From positions 1-28,228 of the forward strand of contig JAVBKA010000069.1 in NCBI GenBank assembly GCA_031546715.1: a DNA stretch of 28,228 nucleotides. Reading direction: 5' to 3'. The DNA is from JAVBKA01 sp031546715. Its GTDB lineage: Bacteria; Bacillota; Clostridia; Oscillospirales; UBA929. The notes under the pieces were generated by a model that searched no databases, was not told the DNA's origin, and saw only the letters and a program-made list of their open reading frames with translations. The position numbers and the translations under genes were made by a program. Below, in pieces: positions 6,573 to 13,504 of this stretch. How positions within the stretch are numbered: position 1 is the stretch's first letter; each line of letters begins with the position of its first letter.

Positions 6573-7970
6573 TTGTTGAACTATGATGTTGCCATAATAG
6601 GCGGTGGTGCCGCAGGGCTTGAGTCCGCTTTTTCTGCCGCAACGGAAGGGCTATCCGTTCTTTTAGTTGAACACACTTCTGGAAATAGTGCGTTAATTCC
6701 CGGAAATTACGCTTTTGACGAGCTTTTGCGCCTTGCAACAGCCTTCCCCAATCAATCCCATTCTGTTAATGTACGTCAGCTTTATGACAAAATGAGCATG
6801 ATTTCCAAGGCAACTGCCCATAATTGCGATACCAGACGAATTGACCGAATACATATGGTCACAAATATCACCGAACGCAAGGATGGCTCGTATGTTTTAC
6901 GCTCAGACTTAGACAGCTTTGTTTCATCAAATCTCATCTTCGCAACAGGCTCAATTGCCGCCATTCCCCGCCTTTCCGGTATAGACAAGCTCCTTGAAAG
7001 TGGCATTGCTTTAACCGATAAAGAGGTTTTGCGGCTCAGCCGTTTACCAAAAAACATAGTGATTAACGGCGGTTCTCAGCGTAGCCTAAACATGGCGTTA
7101 TATTTCGTTAAATGCGGCTCAAATGTCACTCTCCTCTGCGAAAAGGACGAATTTTGCAGTGGTTTAGATGCGGACATTGCACTTTTTATAAAAGAAGCCA
7201 TCATGGCTCTGGGCGTTGAAATAGTCCTTTATTCTAAGCTCCTTAATTTTCACCCCAATGCAATTGAATTTCAGTGCGATGACCGTGTTTTTCAGCTAGA
7301 AACCGACGTTTTCATTCTGGGTGACAGACGCTGGGCGTCAACCCGCGGTCTCGGTCTTTCCCATCTTGGTGTTATGCGGCGGGAAACGGCAATATTAGTA
7401 GACGCTTACGGACGGACGAATATATCGGGAATTTATGCCGCAGGTGACTGCACAACCAGAGCTTTTAACAGCTATAGCGCAAGACTACACGCTGGGTCAT
7501 GCGTTAAAACCATCATCGGCAAGCAATCTGAGCCATGCATGACTAACACCTCTGTCTCCGTTCACGGGCTAAACTTTTTTTGCATCGGTGAAAACCTTGC
7601 ATCGGCCACCGCTCAACGGCTTCAGCCTACTGAATGCAAGCTGCCGCTTCCATTTGAACTTATTGGTTCAGGACTTGTAAAGCTGATTGCGGATAATTAC
7701 GGCAGACTTATTGGCGCACATGCAATCGGCGATAACGTCACGCAAATGTTTGATTATTTATCCTCTGCAATCAAAACAGGTGCAAAAGTTGATGATATTA
7801 TTGTAAATCCTTCGACCTTTGGATATATTAGCAGTCAAATAGTATCCGAGGCACTTTATAGAATCCGCAACGCCCCTGAAATAAGAGTCCTGCGAAACAA
7901 TGACAAAACCGAGGATTTGCTTGATTCTCACAAAATTTCACTAAATAGTACTGAGGACGGTGCCCAATGA
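6573..7970 (+). CDS. FAD/NAD(P)-dependent oxidoreductase of the lipoamide-dehydrogenase fold, lacking redox cysteines
   Basis: A 465-residue flavoprotein of the pyridine nucleotide-disulfide oxidoreductase class. AIIGGGAAGLESA (8-20) is the FAD Rossmann loop and GIYAAGDC (286-293) the second FAD motif. The NAD loop near 166 (INGGSQRSLNMA) is degenerate. Residues about 355-430 fit the dimerisation domain. Where lipoamide dehydrogenase and mercuric reductase have CxxxxC, this protein has A40 and N45 (SALIPGNY). Where they have the catalytic His-Pro it has N412-P413. Disulfide chemistry is thus unlikely. Start is TTG at 6573 or 6576, behind GGGGTG. The stop overlaps the GH31 start (ATGA), so the two proteins are co-translated. 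Substrate unknown. Confidence 0.8.
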   Translation: MLNYDVAIIGGGAAGLESAFSAATEGLSVLLVEHTSGNSALIPGNYAFDELLRLATAFPNQSHSVNVRQLYDKMSMISKATAHNCDTRRIDRIHMVTNITERKDGSYVLRSDLDSFVSSNLIFATGSIAAIPRLSGIDKLLESGIALTDKEVLRLSRLPKNIVINGGSQRSLNMALYFVKCGSNVTLLCEKDEFCSGLDADIALFIKEAIMALGVEIVLYSKLLNFHPNAIEFQCDDRVFQLETDVFILGDRRWASTRGLGLSHLGVMRRETAILVDAYGRTNISGIYAAGDCTTRAFNSYSARLHAGSCVKTIIGKQSEPCMTNTSVSVHGLNFFCIGENLASATAQRLQPTECKLPLPFELIGSGLVKLIADNYGRLIGAHAIGDNVTQMFDYLSSAIKTGAKVDDIIVNPSTFGYISSQIVSEALYRIRNAPEIRVLRNNDKTEDLLDSHKISLNSTEDGAQ

Positions 7971-9973
7971 TTCGTGTAGAAACCTCCGGCGAGCGTGTTA
8001 CGGTCTATTTGAATGACTATCCGGTTATTATTCATACACCGGATAATCCGTTTGTTCTTGCCGGAAAAGGGACATATGATACTACCTCAGTTGTATATGG
8101 ACAAATTTCTGACCAGTTAGTCTCAAGAGCACCGCTGACTAAGGCTCAGTTTGACCATGGCAGAAGCGTTATCCGTCTTTCAGGCGGAGAATTTTCACTT
8201 TCCCTGCTTATTTCCGAGGTAGACGGACATTTAAAGCTGATACCTCAGCGCGCAACCACTGGTCTGAACAGAATATGGCTGAATTTTAACGCTAAGCCTA
8301 ATCAAGGCGTTTTTGGTTGCGGAGCGCAGTACAACAGCATCAATCACCGCGGTCAGCGCATCCCCCTTTGGGTTCGCGACCGTCGTACCATAGAGCCTGG
8401 AAATACCTTCAACACGCTTCGTATAAAGGGCGAAAGCACCAATCCGTCCACCTATCCCATGCCGTTTTTCTTTACCGAGGCTGAAAACTCCCCTTACTGT
8501 TGGTACTGCTTTGATTGCAGAAATCCTGCGTTTCTTAACTTTCGTTCGGCAAAAGAGCATGAAGTTGAGCTTTGGGAGCTTCCGTCTGCAATTACTATTG
8601 GCGTTGCGGACACTCCTGAGTTGTTATTTAAAGAAATCGCTAAAAAGTTAGGCAAGCAACCTATTTTGCCCTCATGGGTTTACAGTGGCGCACAGCTTGA
8701 AATTTCTGGTGGCTCAGAGATGCTCATGGGCGCATTACAGCTAATTTCCAAGTCCTCTGCCTCAATATCCAGCATATCCTTTAGGGACTGGTCTGGGCAG
8801 GTCAAGGCACTTTCTGGGAAAAAAGCCTTTTATGACTGGCATTGGAATCAGGAGCTGTATCCTCAGCTAAACAGTGTAATCCATGAATTGTATTCAAAAG
8901 GAATACACTCAATGGCATATGTTAATCCCATGTTTTCTATTGAAGGTCAGTTATTTGCCGAAGCCTCCATCAACGGCTTTTTAATTAAAAAGCCCCAAGG
9001 CGGAAACTATATTACTGACATGGGCGGTTTTATGACCGGTCAACTGGACTTAACAAATAAGAGTGCAGTTCGTTGGTTTAAAGCTGTCCTCAAGCAAAAT
9101 ATTATAGACTTAGGATTTAGCGGATATTATGCTGATTTAGGCAACACCTTGCCGCCAAACGCTGTACTTCATAGTGGCGAAAGCGCAATCACTATGCGCA
9201 ACGTGTGGGCATCTCTTTGGGCTCAGCTCAATCGGGACATGGTTTTGGAGTCTGGCAAGGCAAGTGATATCTTTCTATACTCGCAGACTGGCTGGATTGG
9301 CAGCAACGCCTCCTCCTTGTGCGCCTCTACAGGCGACCATCACACCAGTTGGTCAAAAACTACAGGGCTACCCTCTGCACTAACTGCTGCATTATCCCTG
9401 TCATGCTCTGGCATGGCTGCTTCTTTGACTGATATCGGCGGAAATATATCCTATTTGGGTAATCGCAGCAAAGAGCTGTTAATGCGTTGGATAGACTACT
9501 CCGCCTTTACGCCTATTATGCGAATTTCAACGGCGGACTGTTCCACATCGGAAAAAACCGTTAAAAATAGCTGGCAAATTACGTCAGACGAAGAAACTCT
9601 AAAGCATTTTTCATCAATGACACGGCTTCACGCTGGCTTAGCCCCATATTTGCGTGCGATTATCAAGGACAGTGCCATTGACGGTATACCGCTAATGCGT
9701 CCTCTGTTCCTGCAGTTCCCAGAAATCAAGGCTTATCGGTATGTTCACGATGCCTATATGCTTGGCTCGGAGCTTTTGGTTGCGCCGTCTTTGGTGCATA
9801 GGCAGCGAAATCGCAAGGTATATTTGCCAGAAGGACATTGGAATCTACTGTGGGGCGGACGACATTACCCCGCAGGGGAACACACTGTACCCACCCCAAT
9901 CGGAAAGCCCCCTGTATTTTACAAGGCTGACGGACGATTTGCCGAGGTATTTTCTTCACTAAACAATGTTTAG
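7967..9973 (+). CDS. Glycoside hydrolase family 31, YihQ-like scaffold with altered sugar pocket
   Basis: A 668-residue retaining alpha-glycosidase, probably cytoplasmic as no signal peptide is seen. From the DWSG motif onward it aligns to Escherichia coli sulfoquinovosidase YihQ at a constant 15-residue offset, as I recall that sequence. D390 (YYADLGN) matches nucleophile D405 and D457 (STGDHHTSW) matches acid/base D472, with the 67-residue spacing kept. Also shared are WNQELYPQL, AVLHSGESA, SKELLMRW, SAFTPIMR and IGKPPVFYKAD. The five residues that bind the sulfonate in YihQ (Q262, Q288, R301, W304, Y508) correspond to S247, R273, K286, Y289 and N493. It is therefore probably active, but on another alpha-glycoside. 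Coupled by a 4-nt overlap to the flavoprotein. Confidence 0.88.
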   Translation: MIRVETSGERVTVYLNDYPVIIHTPDNPFVLAGKGTYDTTSVVYGQISDQLVSRAPLTKAQFDHGRSVIRLSGGEFSLSLLISEVDGHLKLIPQRATTGLNRIWLNFNAKPNQGVFGCGAQYNSINHRGQRIPLWVRDRRTIEPGNTFNTLRIKGESTNPSTYPMPFFFTEAENSPYCWYCFDCRNPAFLNFRSAKEHEVELWELPSAITIGVADTPELLFKEIAKKLGKQPILPSWVYSGAQLEISGGSEMLMGALQLISKSSASISSISFRDWSGQVKALSGKKAFYDWHWNQELYPQLNSVIHELYSKGIHSMAYVNPMFSIEGQLFAEASINGFLIKKPQGGNYITDMGGFMTGQLDLTNKSAVRWFKAVLKQNIIDLGFSGYYADLGNTLPPNAVLHSGESAITMRNVWASLWAQLNRDMVLESGKASDIFLYSQTGWIGSNASSLCASTGDHHTSWSKTTGLPSALTAALSLSCSGMAASLTDIGGNISYLGNRSKELLMRWIDYSAFTPIMRISTADCSTSEKTVKNSWQITSDEETLKHFSSMTRLHAGLAPYLRAIIKDSAIDGIPLMRPLFLQFPEIKAYRYVHDAYMLGSELLVAPSLVHRQRNRKVYLPEGHWNLLWGGRHYPAGEHTVPTPIGKPPVFYKADGRFAEVFSSLNNV

Positions 9974-10053
9974 GATTTTTCACAGGTTTTGAGCGAAGTC
10001 GCCCAAATGGATAGTCAAAATGTTAAATTAAAATATTTAAGGAGCATATTATT

Positions 10054-10575
10054 ATGTGCGAAAACTGCGTAGGACACGAACACGAACACGAGCATGACCA
10101 TGACCACCACGAGCACAGCCACCACGAGCATTCACATGAACAAAACCAACACAAGGCGTGTGCGATTCAGTGCTTTAACGGCACATGGGATTTGCTTGAC
10201 AAGCCCGACCGCACTCGTGAAGAAGATATGCTCATGCTTCACACTGCTCACGCTTCACGTTTTCACTGGTCATATTGCGGCACTCATGTAAACCTCCTTC
10301 GCGGCGAATGGCAGGTTTCCCGTGTATGCTCCGAGCTAAAGCTTGGCGAAAGCGCACTTTTGCACGGACAATACTGCTATGACCTTTGCATAGAGCACGA
10401 TGTAAAAGGTTTTGACCTTGCTTTTGCATATGAAGCACTTGCCCGTGCATATGCTGTACTTGGCGATGAAAGCAAAAAATCAGAAATGATTCAAAAAGGC
10501 TTAGAGGCCGCCGAAGGCGTTCCTGATAAGGACGATAAGGACTACTGCATTAAAGAACTCAACTCCATTAAATAG
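10054..10575 (+). CDS. His-rich-tailed protein of an uncharacterised helical family
   Basis: A 173-residue cytosolic protein. Residues 2-33 hold C2-x2-C5 and 13 histidines alternating with Glu/Asp, a likely metal-binding tail. The remainder looks like a conserved family I know only as hypothetical, with RTREEDMLMLHTAHASRFHW, VNLLRGEWQVSRV and DLAFAYEALARAYAVLGD; the last part resembles TPR-like helical pairs. The ATG follows AAGGAG. It lies 80 nt after the GH31 gene and about 100 nt before the solute-binding lipoprotein, so it may be co-transcribed with either. A role in holding or sensing a metal ion is inferred from composition only. Confidence 0.75.
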   Translation: MCENCVGHEHEHEHDHDHHEHSHHEHSHEQNQHKACAIQCFNGTWDLLDKPDRTREEDMLMLHTAHASRFHWSYCGTHVNLLRGEWQVSRVCSELKLGESALLHGQYCYDLCIEHDVKGFDLAFAYEALARAYAVLGDESKKSEMIQKGLEAAEGVPDKDDKDYCIKELNSIK

Positions 10576-10682
10576 TCTGTTGGTCTGTTTTAGCAACGAA
10601 CTTGACTTGAGGAACTCTTTTTTTGACGTGGTACTTTAACTAATCGTTCATCAACGCTAATTCAGCTTGGATGGTGGGCATA

Positions 10683-12572
10683 ATGCGCAGAAAACACCTT
10701 TCTATTGTACTTTCAATTCTTTTTTTGGCGGCATGCACTCCAAAAAGTGAAGCACCACAACCGATACCTGCCAGCGAATACGAAAAAGAATATACCAAAC
10801 AGCCCTACAATAATGTTGACCGAGAAGCTCGCATTGCAGGGCTTGATTTGCATAGCACAGATTTCAATCCTAACCCCCTCAGCGGAAAATCCGGTGACGT
10901 TTCGCAGTACATTTACGAGCCCCTTTACATCGTTAATACTGTTACAGGCGAGCGCACTCCCCGCCTTGCAGAAAGCCTGACCCACTTTCAAAATACCTCT
11001 ACACTGGTCATTAGAACCGACCGTATGTGGAATGACGGCACAGCCCTCACCGCAAAGGATATTTGGGCTTATTACATACTCATGGGTTCCCGGGCTGAGA
11101 CAAATTCTTACCTTGATGCGATTAATGTAGTGTCTGATAATACCTTGGAATTTGTCTGGCAGTCCCCTGTTCCGTCATACGAAATGCGCGACCTATTGTT
11201 GTCCGAAGGCTGCCAAGGCACTGTGCAGTATGAGTACTTCAAGCAATTTGTGGATACTGCAATGCGTTATATTTCTACTGGTCAAGACTATACAGGTCCT
11301 GCAAATGAGCGTCCTGCCTTTGGAGTACAGCTTGATGATTCTGTAAAGATTCAAGAAGCGTCCAATTTTGAGCTTTTCTTGTTTGACGCAAAGACTAACC
11401 CTATCGGTACTGGTCCTTATGTTTTAGAGGATGTTGACGCTATCGAGGTTACTCTTGGGAAAAATAAATTTTTCCCAAACTATGCCGATTTACCCTTCTT
11501 TAAGCTAAGACTAACTGGAGAAATTCTCACGGACAGACTGGTAAACAGCAGTATCGAGCTTTTTTACGGTACGACCTCTGCTTTTTTAACTAATAATATC
11601 CTTGAGGGCAGAAACAAGGTCGATATCCCCTCTCTGGTGGTCTACAGTGTCCCTGAAAGCAAGGCAGTAGGTCTGATTTTTAACAGCAAAAGGCTTTTGG
11701 ACCAAAAAATTCGTCAGGCGATATGCTTTGGAATTGACCGACCTGCTGTTACCGAAGCCGCTAATTCATGGGCTAAGCCCGCCACATACGGCTCAACAGG
11801 AATCCTTCCAAGCTATATCGACAAAGCTCTTACCTCTGCGACTCTTGAAAAACTGACCAAATATGAGCCTAACCCAGTAAAGGTATCTTCGTTGCTCACG
11901 GACGCGGGCTGTGTCAAGGAAAACGGGATTTGGCTTGATGCATCTGGCAAGGCTTTTGATTTAGTAATTGGTGCAAATGAATCGTGGGCGCAGGGCGTCA
12001 GTGCTTCAAAGACAATTGCCAGTCAACTAACCGAGCTGGGAATTCCGACAAATGCAGTTGCCGTACCAGCAGAAGATTGGCGCAGCCGTGCCGCCGAAGG
12101 TGAATTTGATATAACCGTTGATTTTACGGACTGCGCGCTTAATACATTCGACCCCATACGAACACTGGCGACCATGTATAACGTTGATTTACCTGCAAAA
12201 GCTTTTCTGCCATCTTTGGATTCGCACCTCTCCCCAGATTACACCCTCAAGGACTTTGACGACAGCAATCTAAACATTGTAAACGCCCTTGAAGCCCTAC
12301 CGTATGCCGATAATGAACTTCGGCAAGACTTACTTGCGCGGCTTGCGTGGGCGACAAACGAAAGTTGTTGTTCCTTTACACTTTACCAGTCCTATTCAAC
12401 ACTGTGGCTAAATACTGCCACCACAAAGGGATTTCCTTTGGAAAAACAGTTACCAGTGTTGGGCAAGATTATTAATACTTTGTCAGTTGAAACTGATTTA
12501 GCTGAAATATCAGATTATATGCTTTTTTCTAACGGACAGCAGTTTATTGACACTGTTTTACGCCCAAGGTAG
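10683..12572 (+). CDS. Family-5 extracellular solute-binding lipoprotein (oligopeptide/nickel type), orphan
   Basis: A 629-residue surface lipoprotein. The signal peptide ends in the lipobox LAAC, placing the lipidated Cys at residue 18 if translation starts at ATG 10683; an ATG at 10671 adds four residues. Domain signatures of SBP_bac_5 (OppA/DppA/NikA) are present: YIYEPLYI, MWNDGTALTAKDIWAYY, IGTGPYVL and KIRQAICFGIDRPAV. No permease or ATPase gene lies nearby, so it either works with a transporter elsewhere or serves as a sensor. Family members of this size usually bind peptides, but nickel or sugar ligands also occur. The ribosome site is weak. Confidence 0.85.
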   Translation: MRRKHLSIVLSILFLAACTPKSEAPQPIPASEYEKEYTKQPYNNVDREARIAGLDLHSTDFNPNPLSGKSGDVSQYIYEPLYIVNTVTGERTPRLAESLTHFQNTSTLVIRTDRMWNDGTALTAKDIWAYYILMGSRAETNSYLDAINVVSDNTLEFVWQSPVPSYEMRDLLLSEGCQGTVQYEYFKQFVDTAMRYISTGQDYTGPANERPAFGVQLDDSVKIQEASNFELFLFDAKTNPIGTGPYVLEDVDAIEVTLGKNKFFPNYADLPFFKLRLTGEILTDRLVNSSIELFYGTTSAFLTNNILEGRNKVDIPSLVVYSVPESKAVGLIFNSKRLLDQKIRQAICFGIDRPAVTEAANSWAKPATYGSTGILPSYIDKALTSATLEKLTKYEPNPVKVSSLLTDAGCVKENGIWLDASGKAFDLVIGANESWAQGVSASKTIASQLTELGIPTNAVAVPAEDWRSRAAEGEFDITVDFTDCALNTFDPIRTLATMYNVDLPAKAFLPSLDSHLSPDYTLKDFDDSNLNIVNALEALPYADNELRQDLLARLAWATNESCCSFTLYQSYSTLWLNTATTKGFPLEKQLPVLGKIINTLSVETDLAEISDYMLFSNGQQFIDTVLRPR

Positions 12573-12581
12573 CAAATTTCT

Positions 12582-12632
12582 CACTCCACTCATATAATGT
12601 AGATGAATACATTATATGAGTGGAGTGTTTTT
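12582..12632 (+). promoter_or_regulatory. Perfect 20-bp hairpin with T-run that buries the LysM ribosome site
   Basis: Positions 12582-12601 are perfectly complementary to 12608-12627 around a 6-nt loop, followed by TTTTT (12628-12632) and then directly by the ATG of the LysM gene. It has the shape of an intrinsic terminator for the upstream lipoprotein gene. Its right arm contains GGAG (12622-12625), the only ribosome site at proper distance from that ATG. It may thus both terminate read-through and mask translation. Confidence 0.85.
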
Positions 12633-13379
12633 ATGAACTGTCAAGGAAGCTATGTAACCTATACCATCGTCCGAGGGGATACCCTAAACAAAATTGCAGC
12701 CCGCCACGATACTACGCCAGTGGCAATTTTGCACGACAACCCGGGTCTTGACCCTCGTAACCTGCGTATAGGGCAAGTTTTAAGCATATGCATTGCTTAT
12801 GATACCATGGCAGTAAGCGGTTCACACAGAACAGGTATAAGCCCCGAATATGTCATGCTTCAAAACAGACAGCGCACCCTATGGGAACAGCATGTAATGT
12901 ACACTCGCATGGTTATCATGACTATCGCTGACAGCTTGAGTGACGATGCGGAGGTTACAAAGCGAATTTTGCAAAACCCTCAGGATTTTGCAAATCTTTA
13001 TAGAAAATATTACGGCGACAATGTCGCTCGGCACATTGCCGAACTGTGGACAGAGCACCTTGTAATAGCTAAGGAAATGTTCCAAAGCTTAAAAAAGGGC
13101 AAGTCCGAAGCCGCCGCTGAGGCTGAGAAGCGTTGGTACGAAAACGCTCGCGACATTGCTGAATATTACTCAACCTTCAACCCCTTTTATAATCGGGATA
13201 TGCTAGAAAAAATGATGTTTGCCCACCTGGATATTGTAAAAAAGGAATTTGACGCACGTCTTGCCAAGCGTTACACCGACGACATCGCCGCATATGATGA
13301 AGGCGAACGTCAAGCTCTGGGTATGGCTGACTTTTTCTCCCAAGGCATTGCGAAGCAAAAGTCGAGTATGTTTAGCTAA
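12633..13379 (+). CDS. LysM-domain protein with a conserved C-terminal helical domain
   Basis: A 248-residue protein without signal peptide. LysM covers about residues 9-53 (YTIVRGDTLNKIAARHDTT, LRIGQVLSI) and binds N-acetylglucosamine-containing glycans. Residues about 75-240 form a helical domain found in many Bacilli and Clostridia (TLWEQHVMYTRM, RILQNPQDFANLYRKYYG, FNPFYNRDMLEKMMFAHLD). I recall such proteins being mislabelled acetylglutamate kinase; no kinase motif is visible. The ATG at 12633 follows a hairpin, and the upstream ATG at 12603 lies inside its loop with no ribosome site. LysM without a secretion signal suggests a spore-coat or cortex protein assembled from the mother cell, as for SafA; this is inference. 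Confidence 0.8.
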   Translation: MNCQGSYVTYTIVRGDTLNKIAARHDTTPVAILHDNPGLDPRNLRIGQVLSICIAYDTMAVSGSHRTGISPEYVMLQNRQRTLWEQHVMYTRMVIMTIADSLSDDAEVTKRILQNPQDFANLYRKYYGDNVARHIAELWTEHLVIAKEMFQSLKKGKSEAAAEAEKRWYENARDIAEYYSTFNPFYNRDMLEKMMFAHLDIVKKEFDARLAKRYTDDIAAYDEGERQALGMADFFSQGIAKQKSSMFS

Positions 13380-13449
13380 TCTTAATCACTGATTAGTATT
13401 AGTAAGCGCGGATTAACCCGATAGTGAAAACGTGCAAGCATATTTTCGT

Positions 13450-13484
13450 AAAAAATGCCGCTGTATCTTTCGATACGGCGGCAT
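13450..13484 (-). terminator. Intrinsic terminator of the chemoreceptor gene
   Basis: A 13-bp stem with one G-T pair (13455-13467 with 13472-13484) and a TTTC loop is followed, on the minus strand, by six T residues. It lies 21 nt past the chemoreceptor stop codon. Confidence 0.85.
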
Positions 13485-13504
13485 ATGTTTACGCTAAATG
13501 TCTA

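Noticed and set aside
7967..9973. Calling the GH31 gene a sulfoquinovosidase (yihQ)
   Set aside because: The scaffold and catalytic residues fit, but all five residues that recognise the sulfonate are different, so the specific name would mislead.
10072..10140. Short tandem repeats that look like a minisatellite or CRISPR-like array
   Set aside because: They are repeated His/Glu/Asp codons within the coding frame of the His-rich tail, without repeat-spacer structure.
12603..12632. ATG at 12603 as the LysM protein start
   Set aside because: It lies in the loop of the 20-bp hairpin with no ribosome site, and the extra ten residues have no family match.
12633..13379. Acetylglutamate kinase
   Set aside because: This label is attached to similar domains in databases as I recall, but no amino-acid-kinase motif is visible.
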